A stretch of DNA of 64,000 bases from an uncultured Eubacteriales bacterium (GTDB lineage Bacteria; Bacillota; Clostridia; Oscillospirales; Acutalibacteraceae), in the NCBI GenBank assembly GCA_934667845.1, contig CAKUMQ010000006.1, forward strand, positions 1 to 64,000, written 5' to 3'. Positions 25,412 through 35,512 of the stretch are shown piece after piece (the first letter of the stretch is position 1; the number at the start of each line of letters is the position of its first letter). A model generated the notes under the pieces. It was not told where the DNA came from. It saw only the letters and a list, made by a program, of their open reading frames with translations, and did no database searches. The translations under genes and the position numbers were made by a program.

Positions 25412-27009
25412 ATCCTCGATCTCCCTTCCGTATCGTGCAGCCCGGATCTTGCCGTCTCTCCCCCGCCCTTTACCGGTGACGGCAGCAAAAAAACATGGCG
25501 CGCACTAAACAGAAACGGCGAACATCTCACGATGATCGCCGTTTTTGGTGCAGCGAGTGCATTAATATCCGAACCCAAGCCCGATTTTTCAAGCTCGGTG
25601 AAATTGATTGTTTTAGTGCCGTCTTTGTAATTGAATGTGAACGTAATCCTGTCGTCATAAAGGAAAATTGCATTGACAAAGCTGTCAATCAGCCTGCGAC
25701 GGTGGTCAAGCTTCTTGGTATTAAGCTTTCTGAACCGATGAAACCAAAAAATAATTTGTTCACGGGAAAGCGTTGGCTTTGCCATTTCTTCTTTGATAAT
25801 CTGAACGGAGAGTTCGCTTTTTTGCTTTTCAAGGCTTTCAAGCCGTTCTTTTGTAGAGGCGGTTAAAATACCTTGCTGAATAGCGTCAAGCATATTATCA
25901 ATAGATTTTTGCGTATCGGCAAAACGCTTTTTGAGCAGCGACAGTGCGGTGTTTTCCTTGCTCTGCAATTTCATTACCGTATCAGCAAGTTTCTCAATCA
26001 GTTCATCGTCAAAAATCAACTTTTTGATCTGCTCAATCACAAGATTTTCAATCCATTCTTTTTTAACTGTTTTCTTGTCACAGCCCTTGTGATTTTTTAC
26101 GCTTGCACATTTGTAATAACGGTGAACCTTGTTCCTGCCTGTTCCGCTTTCACCGACCATATAGCATTGGCACTTTCCGCAAAACAGCTTTGTTGTCAGC
26201 AGGTATTCGTCCTCGGCTTTATGTTTAGCCGGGGCTTTTTTGTTTGCCGCCATGCGTTCCTGCACACGGTTAAATAAATCCTCGGGAACAATCGCCGGTA
26301 TACCGTTTGGGTGAACAATATCGTTATACCTGTATTCGCCGATATATTTGCGGTTATGTAACATTCGGGTGACGCTGTTTATGCTGATTTTGCCTCCGCG
26401 TTTGGTACGAACGCCTTTCAGATTCATTTCGTCGGTAATTTCACGCATGGACGCACCGTCTGCATAATGTTTAAATGCGTCAAGTACCGCCGGAGCCGTA
26501 AGCGGATCAATTTGAAAATACTGCTCGCTGTCGATCATATAACCGATCGGCAATGTTCCGCCGTTATATTTGCATTTCAGTGCGTTTTCGGTCAGTCCGC
26601 GCGTGACCTTTTCAGAAAGTTCAGCCGAATAATATTCCGCCATACCCTCAAGCATAGATTCAAGCAAAATGCCTTCCGCACCGGCTGAGATAGCCTCGGT
26701 TGCGGAAACGACCTTTATACCGTTATTTTTCAAAATGCGTTTGTAGTGCGCCGAATCGTATTTATCCCGTGCAAAACGGTCAAGTTTCCAAACAATAACG
26801 ACCTCAAATTTTCTGCCTGCACTGTCTTTTATCATACGCTGAAAGTCAGGGCGGCGGTCGGTTCTCGCCGACAACGCACGGTCGATGTAGGTTTCTACAA
26901 TTTGAATGTCATTTTTCTCGGCAAAGGCCTTGCATTCGCGGAGCTGTCCTTCAATAGATTCTTCACGCTGATTATCCGAAGAATATCTTGCATAGATTAC
27001 GCCTTTCAT
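25408..27009 (-). CDS. Large serine recombinase
   Basis: Seen: about 533 residues. The resolvase domain (about 1-150) has the catalytic motif YARYSS (Ser10) and Arg-rich VIVWKLDRFARD. A recombinase domain follows (about 165-270), then a zinc ribbon (CGKCQCYMVGES...YYKCAS...C, about 285-330). A coiled coil (about 365-410) and a C-terminal segment complete it. Known: such enzymes integrate and excise mobile elements. I chose the ATG at 27009 (AGGTGAAG upstream). The last ~55 residues beyond SGLGSD look unlike the family core and run through a possible attachment site and a hairpin, up to the stop that overlaps the next gene. So this tail may come from flanking DNA. Confidence 0.9.
   Translation of the reverse strand: MKGVIYARYSSDNQREESIEGQLRECKAFAEKNDIQIVETYIDRALSARTDRRPDFQRMIKDSAGRKFEVVIVWKLDRFARDKYDSAHYKRILKNNGIKVVSATEAISAGAEGILLESMLEGMAEYYSAELSEKVTRGLTENALKCKYNGGTLPIGYMIDSEQYFQIDPLTAPAVLDAFKHYADGASMREITDEMNLKGVRTKRGGKISINSVTRMLHNRKYIGEYRYNDIVHPNGIPAIVPEDLFNRVQERMAANKKAPAKHKAEDEYLLTTKLFCGKCQCYMVGESGTGRNKVHRYYKCASVKNHKGCDKKTVKKEWIENLVIEQIKKLIFDDELIEKLADTVMKLQSKENTALSLLKKRFADTQKSIDNMLDAIQQGILTASTKERLESLEKQKSELSVQIIKEEMAKPTLSREQIIFWFHRFRKLNTKKLDHRRRLIDSFVNAIFLYDDRITFTFNYKDGTKTINFTELEKSGLGSDINALAAPKTAIIVRCSPFLFSARHVFLLPSPVKGGGETARSGLHDTEGRSRI
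25513..25546. terminator. Hairpin inside the 3' end of the recombinase frame
   Basis: Arms AAACGGCGA and TCGCCGTTT with inner ATC/GAT pairing; T-rich on both sides. It again sits next to TTTGGTGCA, the complement of a GCACCAAA tRNA-like end. Confidence 0.4.
25567..25586. repeat. Candidate attachment-site copy (left)
   Basis: 20 bases matching 30497-30516 in 17 positions and the same orientation, ATCCGAACCCA-nnn-CCGATT pattern. It lies within the recombinase 3' end; the partner lies in the tRNA-Leu terminator 4.93 kb away. Confidence 0.35.
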
Positions 27010-27079
27010 TTTCTTCACCTGCCTTTCTTTTGGAGTGTATAACACAAGTTTCCCTTGTTGTTATCTGGATTTTGGGGTG

Positions 27080-27152
27080 TTAGGGAGCTCCCGAACAAGC
27101 GATGAAAGCGACAAACGAATTTGCTACAGCAAATTCAGTGCTTGCTGAGACA
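27080..27152 (-). repeat. Left inverted-repeat element with hairpin
   Basis: Bases 27131-27152 are a perfect 22-base inverse of 29208-29229. A hairpin GAATTTGC-TACA-GCAAATTC (27117-27136) and an outer TTAGGG...CCC-x-AACAAG block (27080-27099) are shared too. It lies in the leader of the recombinase transcript. Confidence 0.7.
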
Positions 27153-27172
27153 ATATCACTTTTGACAGTTTG

Positions 27173-27201
27173 ATTATAGCATATTTGAATTACAAAGTCT
27201 A
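27173..27201 (-). promoter_or_regulatory. Promoter of the recombinase gene
   Basis: Minus-strand TAGACT (rc of 27196-27201), 17 bases, TATAAT (rc of 27173-27178). The ~155-base leader includes the left inverted-repeat element. Confidence 0.5.
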
Positions 27202-27252
27202 TATTCAATCGTGAAATATTCAAATTGTTCTTGAATATTTCAATATTATCTA

Positions 27253-27281
27253 TTGCTGTTTTATAAAATCTATGCTATACT
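27253..27281 (+). promoter_or_regulatory. Promoter of the XRE-sigma module
   Basis: TTGCTG, 17 bases, TATACT, about 30 bases before the ribosome site of the XRE gene. Confidence 0.65.
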
Positions 27282-27290
27282 ATAACATAG
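27270..27290. promoter_or_regulatory. Near-perfect 21-base palindrome over the -10 box
   Basis: CTATG-C-TATA-C-TATA-A-CATAG: nine of ten base pairs are symmetric around the central C. It covers the -10 box of the XRE-sigma promoter, as expected for an autoregulatory operator. Confidence 0.5.
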
Positions 27291-27318
27291 GTTATTGTAG
27301 GTTCAGGAGGTAATCGTA

Positions 27319-27516
27319 TTGGCGCGTTCATACAACAAACTTTGGAAACTGATGATTGATAAAAAAATAAATAAGACCCAACTCTGCAAGGCAGCGGGTA
27401 TAACCACAAACGCTATGGCAAAGCTCGGTCGTGACGAAACCGTAACGCAGGAAACTCTTGAAAAAATATGTGCGGTGCTCGGCTGCACCCTTGATGATAT
27501 CGTAGAATTACAATAA
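27319..27516 (+). CDS. Small XRE-family regulator
   Basis: Seen: 65 residues, a single helix-turn-helix (MIDKKINKTQLCKAAGITTNAMAKLGR) and the ending VLGCTLDDIVEL typical of the small YozG-like group. It starts at TTG, eight bases after AGGAGG. It is the first gene of a module with the sigma-like gene 71 bases downstream, all between the two inverted-repeat copies. A palindrome over its own promoter suggests autoregulation. Confidence 0.85.
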   Translation: MARSYNKLWKLMIDKKINKTQLCKAAGITTNAMAKLGRDETVTQETLEKICAVLGCTLDDIVELQ

Positions 27517-27587
27517 TTTAAACAACATATCGAATCAAATTTAAAATCTGCGACTTATAAGTGAAAGCTTTCAAATGAGGTGAACAA

Positions 27588-29201
27588 ATGCAGTTAACCG
27601 AAGTACAAAAATACACAGAGTATTTGTTTAATGCCGCACTGAAAAAATGCCAAAATATAAGTGACGCAGAAGATCTTACGCAGGAAGTATTGTTGGCTGC
27701 TTTACAATCCATGGCCGAAATATCGAATATTAAGGCATGGCTTTCGGTTGTATTGAACCATAAATACTACGATATGCTCCGCAGAAAATATAAGCTGCCG
27801 ACAATCAGTATAGACTTTATACCTGATGAATCGGAATGCTTTTGTGCAGAAGAAGTTGAAAACTGCCCGGATTCTGCTTCTGTAAGGCATGAAGTATCCT
27901 ATCTTGCCGATAAATATCGCACGGTTATTGTTCGTCACTATTTCAACGGAGAAAAGGTTCAAGATATTGCAGACAGTCTCGGAGTGCCGAAGGGAACCGT
28001 CCTGTCAAGACTTTCAAGTGGCAGAGAGCAAATGCGGAAAGGATTTGAAGAAATGGAGTTATATGAAAAATACAGTTATCAGCCCGAGAGGTTGGAGATT
28101 AGCTGCCACGGAAGGCAGGGATTTCATGACGAGCCGTGGTCGCTGGTGGCAAATGATATGATGAAACAAAACATACTGATTGCCGCATATCAGAAACCGC
28201 TAACCGCAGTTGAAATCAGCCGAGTCATGGGCATTCCGACTGCCTATATTGAAAATGCAATTGAGGATTTGACTTCCTCTGAATTGATGAAACAGGTAAA
28301 TAACAAATACTTTACTGATTTTATGATTACGAAGCCGGAGCAGCTGCTAAAAGGATTAGATGCTGAAATTGCGTTAGTGGAAGCACATTATGCAGAGATA
28401 CTGAATTTCATCAATAATTATCTAAAAACATTACAAAGCTCTTTTTTCTTACGATTTACCGAAACTCAAAAACGAAAGCTTGAATATTATTTCATTTTAC
28501 ATTTGCTTTCTTCTGCCCTTTACACCGCAACGCAACGAATCGTACCTTCTAAAGAGGAATATCCGCAGCGTCCCGACGGCGGCAGGTGGATTGCAATGGG
28601 AACGCAATATCCTCAAAATTTTGATTTCCGGAACTATCGTTTCGGAAAATACTGTTACGGCGGTGAAAGAAGATCATATGATGAAAATTATTTAGGAGCA
28701 AAATCCATACACTTGCATTTATACGATTCGCAGCCTGATCTTAACAAATATCAACGCGGTCCCATTGAAATGCATGATGATGTCCTCGTTCGGTTGCTTT
28801 ATATTATTTCAAGAGGAATTCCGTTTGAATACGCAGGATTTGAAACTGTGTTTTTAGAGGATATACCGCACTTAGCAGAATGCGGTGTTTTAGGAATCAA
28901 TAACGGAAAACCATTTGTTGACCTGCCAATCCTGACACCGGATGAATACAGTTTACTTGATAAAACGCGAATTGAATATATGCATAAAATGGCGAATATG
29001 CTTGAGCCTTGGCTTCGGGAAGTTTTTCCTTTGTTAAGAATAGACATTCCTAAACATCTTGTAGGACGAGTTGCAGAATTCAGACAGTATTCCTGTTATG
29101 CAATACCAATGGCATTTATTAAAAAAGCAGTTGAGCAAAAAGACTTTGAAATTCAAAAAGCAACGCCGCCAATGGTATTTGTTATTGATGACCAAAATTA
29201 A
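27588..29201 (+). CDS. Sigma-70-like factor fused to a long C-terminal domain
   Basis: Seen: 537 residues. A sigma region-2-like part (about 8-75, ISDAEDLTQEVLLAALQSM) is followed by a sigma-4 helix-turn-helix (about 100-150, YRTVIVRHYFNGEKVQDIADSLGVPKGTVLSRL). A second winged-helix-like segment (about 195-240, KPLTAVEISRVMGIPTAYIENAIEDL) and a ~290-residue C-terminal domain (about 245-537) come next. I do not recognise the C-terminal domain by function. Inferred: an ECF-type sigma factor with a built-in sensing or inhibitory domain. It is co-transcribed with the XRE regulator and has no obvious separate anti-sigma gene beside it. AATGAGGTG precedes the ATG. Confidence 0.82.
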   Translation: MQLTEVQKYTEYLFNAALKKCQNISDAEDLTQEVLLAALQSMAEISNIKAWLSVVLNHKYYDMLRRKYKLPTISIDFIPDESECFCAEEVENCPDSASVRHEVSYLADKYRTVIVRHYFNGEKVQDIADSLGVPKGTVLSRLSSGREQMRKGFEEMELYEKYSYQPERLEISCHGRQGFHDEPWSLVANDMMKQNILIAAYQKPLTAVEISRVMGIPTAYIENAIEDLTSSELMKQVNNKYFTDFMITKPEQLLKGLDAEIALVEAHYAEILNFINNYLKTLQSSFFLRFTETQKRKLEYYFILHLLSSALYTATQRIVPSKEEYPQRPDGGRWIAMGTQYPQNFDFRNYRFGKYCYGGERRSYDENYLGAKSIHLHLYDSQPDLNKYQRGPIEMHDDVLVRLLYIISRGIPFEYAGFETVFLEDIPHLAECGVLGINNGKPFVDLPILTPDEYSLLDKTRIEYMHKMANMLEPWLREVFPLLRIDIPKHLVGRVAEFRQYSCYAIPMAFIKKAVEQKDFEIQKATPPMVFVIDDQN

Positions 29202-29207
29202 GAAATC

Positions 29208-29318
29208 TGTCTCAGCAAGCACTGAATTTGGCTATCCAAATTCGGGGATGCTGCTACGGCATTACCTTAGCAAGCATCGTCTTTGTGTCCACACGACCTT
29301 GTTAGGGCAAATCCCTAA
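29208..29318 (+). repeat. Right inverted-repeat element with hairpin
   Basis: Bases 29208-29229 are the perfect inverse of 27131-27152. The hairpin GAATTTGG-CTAT-CCAAATTC (29224-29243) keeps the left stem but swaps the C-G closing pair for G-C. TTAGGG-CAAAT-CCCTAA (29302-29318) corresponds to the outer block of the left copy. It lies in the leader of the gene at 29341. Confidence 0.7.
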
Positions 29319-29340
29319 AACCCTTTGAACGGAGAATTCT

Positions 29341-29610
29341 ATGGATATAAATGAACTCAAAAAACAAATGATTCCGTATTGGCGTGACATTTACAATCTG
29401 CAATACGGCAACATCTTCAAGCAACTATTTGTTCGTATCAAATACAGGATATTCGGAAACCGTTTCGGAACATCGGAGATTCCGGACAACATTCTTGAAG
29501 CCATTGCACGTACAATGCTACCTGATATCCGTGAATTTTTTCTTTCAAAAGAAGGACAGGCTGAATTTGCGGCATGGAAAGCGGAACAAGAAAAGAAAAA
29601 CAAAAAGTAA
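29341..29610 (+). CDS. Small unrecognised protein next to the SWIM gene
   Basis: Seen: 89 residues, mostly helical and charged, with an aromatic N-terminal half (YWRDIYNLQYGNIFKQLF) and a Lys/Glu tail (WKAEQEKKNKK). No family recognised. CGGAG lies about nine bases before the ATG, and the right inverted-repeat element lies directly upstream. It is followed 14 bases later by the SWIM gene, so the two are probably one unit. Confidence 0.65.
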   Translation: MDINELKKQMIPYWRDIYNLQYGNIFKQLFVRIKYRIFGNRFGTSEIPDNILEAIARTMLPDIREFFLSKEGQAEFAAWKAEQEKKNKK

Positions 29611-29624
29611 TGTGAGGGGACAAT

Positions 29625-30080
29625 ATGGGATTGTTAGATTTAGCAAGCGGCGCTTCTGCGTGGAGAGGCTATGAATACTATAAGAACGGTAGTGTTCTGC
29701 TAAAAAAGAAAATAACCGACCACGAATATAGCGGTACTTTGCGTGGTAGCGGAAATAAGCATTATGATGTCTTTATAGACATCGAACATCCGAGAAAATC
29801 TCATTGCAATTGTCCTCATGCCAATGGCAAACGAATTATTTGCAAGCATCAGGTTGCACTGTATTTTTCTGTTTTTCCGGAAGAGGCGGATCAGTACTAC
29901 AAAGAAGTTATTGAATATGAGGAGGAAGAAGAACGGCGGCAGGAAGAACTTGATAAAAAGGTTGTCGCTTATATTAACAGTCTTTCCAAAGAAGAGTTAC
30001 GGCAAACCTTGTATGAGGTTCTTTATGACGGCGCCGATTGGGTGTTTGAGAGATTTGTGAGAGAGCATATTGATTATTAA
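29625..30080 (+). CDS. SWIM zinc-finger protein
   Basis: Seen: 151 residues. The N-terminal half holds a SWIM domain (about 20-85) with CNCPHANGKRIICKH, the C-x-C...C-x-H ligand set. A very acidic helix follows (EYEEEEERRQEELDKK, about 100-115), then a C-terminal helical segment. Known: SWIM fingers bind DNA or proteins and occur with SNF2 helicases and in small mobile-element proteins. Here it stands without a helicase. GTGAGGGG lies before the ATG. Its role in the element is not known. Confidence 0.78.
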   Translation: MGLLDLASGASAWRGYEYYKNGSVLLKKKITDHEYSGTLRGSGNKHYDVFIDIEHPRKSHCNCPHANGKRIICKHQVALYFSVFPEEADQYYKEVIEYEEEEERRQEELDKKVVAYINSLSKEELRQTLYEVLYDGADWVFERFVREHIDY

Positions 30081-30122
30081 ATGATTAAGGCGAGAGATGA
30101 GTGTCCCTCGCCTTTTTGAGTA

Positions 30123-30419
30123 TTATTGGTATATAAGCTCTTTCAGCACAAATTCCCTTGCTCTGCTCCTGATACTGTTTATGCGGCGGATCCATTCCAT
30201 TTGGTCAGCAGCTTTAAGTTGCTCGGTTACGCCCTCAATTTCAGCCGTCTGCTTGACAATAAGATTGAACATATTCTCAGCGTCTTTATCAATGCCCATA
30301 AGATAATCATGCAATGTGCCTTTCAACCGCATAGCATTGATAACCGACCTCTGATTGCGGTAAAGAAAATCATAATGCAGTCTGCCCCAAGCGCCGATGT
30401 TTTTAAGTTCTGTTTTCAT
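30123..30419 (-). CDS. tnpV: TnpV-like transposon protein, shortened
   Basis: Seen: 98 residues. The segments WGRLHYDFLYRNQ, GTLHDYLMGIDKDAENMF and EGVTEQLKAADQMEWIRRINSIR match the TnpV proteins of clostridial transposons. Known members are about 115-125 residues and have a loop of roughly 20-25 residues between MKTEL and the WG motif; here that part is missing, so the copy looks internally deleted. CGGAGG precedes the ATG. It marks the right end of the mobile region, 70 bases from the tRNA-Leu terminator. Confidence 0.72.
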   Translation of the reverse strand: MKTELKNIGAWGRLHYDFLYRNQRSVINAMRLKGTLHDYLMGIDKDAENMFNLIVKQTAEIEGVTEQLKAADQMEWIRRINSIRSRAREFVLKELIYQ

Positions 30420-30495
30420 AATAAGAAACCTCCGAATTTAATTTTTGCGTTTTGTGCGTTTTGAATTAAAGTTCGGATAGTCTATGAAAATGACA

Positions 30496-30536
30496 AATCC
30501 GAACCCATCTCCGATTAAGAAGATCTGGTTCGGATT
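30496..30536 (-). terminator. Terminator of tRNA-Leu
   Basis: Arms AATCCGAACC and GGTTCGGATT with an inner AGATC pairing, directly after the encoded CCA end on the minus strand. Confidence 0.65.
30497..30516. repeat. Candidate attachment-site copy (right)
   Basis: Seventeen of 20 bases equal to 25567-25586 in the same orientation. It forms the distal arm of the tRNA-Leu terminator. Confidence 0.35.
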
Positions 30537-30545
30537 ATATTGGTT

Positions 30546-30632
30546 TGGTGCGGATAAGAGGACTTGAACCTCCACCGAGTTGCCCCGACTAGAACCTGAA
30601 TCTAGCGCGTCTGCCAGTTCCGCCATATCCGC
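30546..30632 (-). tRNA. tRNA-Leu(CAG)
   Basis: 87 bases including an encoded CCA. Acceptor GCGGATA/TATCCGC, anticodon stem CTAGA/TCTAG with loop TTCAGGT (anticodon CAG), a variable arm of the class II type and the T-arm AGGTTCAAGTCCT. It has its own promoter upstream. Confidence 0.95.
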
Positions 30633-30668
30633 ATATGGTGTTTTTGCCGTCATCCGACAGCGTATATC

Positions 30669-30697
30669 ATTATACAGGATGCTGCGGCGTTTGTCAA
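30669..30697 (-). promoter_or_regulatory. Promoter of tRNA-Leu
   Basis: Minus-strand TTGACA, 17 bases, TATAAT (rc of 30669-30674), about 37 bases before the tRNA. Confidence 0.85.
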
Positions 30698-30823
30698 GCC
30701 TTTTTTTCATTTTTTGTTGCCGGGTGTCCGATCCGCCCGCCGCTGCCGCCGGGCAGGGGCAGGGAGCGGTCTGTCCCCGCCCGGCGGAATCATGATATTT
30801 ATGTAAATTCGCTGTTTTTCCCG

Positions 30824-30852
30824 TTGTCAAACCGCGCGGAATGTGGTATGAT
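30824..30852 (+). promoter_or_regulatory. Promoter of secA
   Basis: TTGTCA, 17 bases, TATGAT on the plus strand, about 48 bases before the ATG. Confidence 0.7.
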
Positions 30853-30900
30853 TAAAGGAACGATCTGATAGTTTTATCCTTCAGAGGGAGGTTTTTGACC

Positions 30901-33657
<2,757 letters not shown>

Positions 33658-33670
33658 GCCTCCGGCTATG

Positions 33671-33713
33671 AAATCGCCCCCATTTCCCTTGCGGGAAACG
33701 GGGGCGATTTTTT
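33671..33713 (+). terminator. Terminator of secA
   Basis: Arms AAATCGCCCCC and its complement, with an inner TTTCCC/GGGAAA extension and one mismatch, loop TTGC, then a run of T. Confidence 0.85.
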
Positions 33714-33791
33714 GTGTATTCCTGTTTTCTCTGCCGCCGGGGACACCGCGCATTACCCGCATCTTACCGGCGCGGGGACAATTTCGCCCCG

Positions 33792-34883
33792 TTACCGCTG
33801 CACGCGGGCGCCCTTGCCCTTCATCAGCGCCTCCACCTCGGGCAGACGCGCCATCGAGGTGTCGCCGGGGGTGGTCATCGCAAGCGCGCCGTGCGCCGCG
33901 CCGTATTCCACGGCCTTCTGCCCGTCGCCGGTCGTCATCAGCCCATAGATCAGGCCGCTGGCGAAGCTGTCGCCGCCGCCGACGCGGTCGAAGATCTCCA
34001 GTCCGTCATACTGATGCGCCTTATAGAGCTTGCCGTCGAGCCAGCAAAGCGCCGACCAGTTGTTGACCGACGCGGTCACGACCGAGCGCAGCGTCGTCGC
34101 AATGGCCTGGAAATTCGGGTATTCCTTTTTCGCCGTCCCGATCATGCGGGCATAGCCGTCCACGTCGAGCCGGGAGAGGTTTTCGTCGTTGCCCGCGACC
34201 TCAAGGCCGAGACAGGCGGTGAAATCCTCCTCGTTGCCGATCATGACGTCGATATACCGCGCGATCTCGCGGTTGACCTCGCGCGCCCGCCCAAGGCCGC
34301 CGACCGATTTCCAGAGCGACGGGCGGTAATTTAAGTCATAGGAAACGATGGTGCCATATTCCTTCGCCTTTTTCACGGCGGTCTTGACGACCTCCGCCGA
34401 CGTCTCGGACAGCGCGGCATAAATGCCGCCGGTATGCAGCCAGCGCACACCGAGCGTGCCGAACAGATAGTCCCAGTCGATGTCCTCCGGCTTCATCTGC
34501 GATGCGGCGGTGTGTCCGCGGTCGGACACGCCGAGCGCGCCGCGCACGCCGAAGCCGCGCTCGGTGAAGTTCAGGCCGTTGCGCACCGTGCGGCCGATGC
34601 CGTCAAAATCCATCCAGCGGATCAGCGAGGTGTCCACGCCGCCCTGGCGGATGAAATCCTCGACGAGATAGCCGACGTCGTTTTTCGCCAGCGCGGTCAC
34701 GACGGCGGTCTTCATGCCGAAGCAGCGGGCAAGTCCGCGTGAGACGTTGTATTCGCCGCCGCCCTCCCAGACGGTGAACGAACGGGCGCAGCGGATCCGG
34801 CTGTCGCCCGGATCGAGGCGGAGCATGACCTCGCCGAGCGACACGCAGTCATACCTACAGCTCTCCTTCGGTTTTACGTTCAT
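33792..34883 (-). CDS. kdgK: 2-keto-3-deoxygluconate kinase (PfkB family)
   Basis: Seen: 363 residues with PfkB-family signatures. The N-terminal part has GEVMLRLDPGD and GGGEYNVSRGLARCFG. The C-terminal motif DRVGGGDSFASGLIYGL holds the catalytic Asp. Known: phosphorylates KDG to KDPG. The length and the AHGALAMTTPGD ending fit KdgK-type kinases, and the aldolase gene upstream overlaps it by four bases (ATGA). Last gene of the glucuronate operon; the ribosome site CGGGAGG lies inside the aldolase gene. Confidence 0.9.
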   Translation of the reverse strand: MNVKPKESCRYDCVSLGEVMLRLDPGDSRIRCARSFTVWEGGGEYNVSRGLARCFGMKTAVVTALAKNDVGYLVEDFIRQGGVDTSLIRWMDFDGIGRTVRNGLNFTERGFGVRGALGVSDRGHTAASQMKPEDIDWDYLFGTLGVRWLHTGGIYAALSETSAEVVKTAVKKAKEYGTIVSYDLNYRPSLWKSVGGLGRAREVNREIARYIDVMIGNEEDFTACLGLEVAGNDENLSRLDVDGYARMIGTAKKEYPNFQAIATTLRSVVTASVNNWSALCWLDGKLYKAHQYDGLEIFDRVGGGDSFASGLIYGLMTTGDGQKAVEYGAAHGALAMTTPGDTSMARLPEVEALMKGKGARVQR

Positions 34884-35509
34884 GCTCTCGCCTCCCGGAT
34901 GTTGTGCAGAAATGCCTTGGCGCGCGCCACGATCTCCTCATGCGTGCCCTTGGTCAGCGCGCTGCCGGCGCCGAGCGCAACGGCACCCGCCCTGATCCAT
35001 TCCGCCGCGTTGTCCACATTGACACCGCCGGTCGGCATGATCCGGGCATGGGGCAGCGGGCCGTGGATCGCCCGGATAAAGCGGGGACCGGACAGCTCGC
35101 CGGGGAACACCTTCAGAATATCCGCGCCCGCCTCCATCGCGTGGATCGCCTCGGTCACGGTCATGACGCCGGGCATCACGGGGCAGCGATAGCGGTTACA
35201 AAACCGCACCAGCTCCTCGCTGAAGCAGGGGGAGACGATAAACTGCGCGCCGGACAGCATCGCGATACGCGCCGTCTCGGGATCGAGCACCGTGCCCGCG
35301 CCGAGAATGATCTCGTCGTGGGTGTAGCGCTTCGCCAGCGTTTCAATGACCTCGTGGGCAAACGGGACGGTGAAGGTCAGCTCGATCGCCGCGACGCCGC
35401 CCTCGATGCACGCCTCGGTGATCCGAATCGCCTGCTCGCTGTTTTCGGCACGGACGACGGCGACGAGTCCGCCGTCTTTGATGCCCTGAATGATCTGTTC
35501 TTTCTGCAT
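34880..35509 (-). CDS. eda: KDPG aldolase
   Basis: Seen: 209 residues with the full KDPG aldolase pattern: IELTFTVPFA with the catalytic Glu, GAGTVLDPETA, GAQFIVSP, PVMPGVMTVTEA and DILKVFPGE with the Schiff-base Lys. Known: splits KDPG to pyruvate and glyceraldehyde-3-phosphate, the last step of the pathway encoded here. Its ribosome site GGAGG lies at the end of the isomerase gene, and it overlaps kdgK by four bases. Confidence 0.95.
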   Translation of the reverse strand: MQKEQIIQGIKDGGLVAVVRAENSEQAIRITEACIEGGVAAIELTFTVPFAHEVIETLAKRYTHDEIILGAGTVLDPETARIAMLSGAQFIVSPCFSEELVRFCNRYRCPVMPGVMTVTEAIHAMEAGADILKVFPGELSGPRFIRAIHGPLPHARIMPTGGVNVDNAAEWIRAGAVALGAGSALTKGTHEEIVARAKAFLHNIREARA

Positions 35510-35512
35510 AGG

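Noticed and set aside
24659..25508. Plus-strand frames rich in Val/Phe or Arg/Cys opposite the Thr-rich lipoprotein
   Set aside because: They mirror the Thr/Lys/Glu low-complexity codons of the minus-strand gene.
24763..30553. TTTGGTGCGG direct repeats as attachment cores
   Set aside because: The shared bases are just the complement of a CCA-type tRNA end plus the first terminator bases, and the adjoining hairpins differ; kept only as a possible scar pattern.
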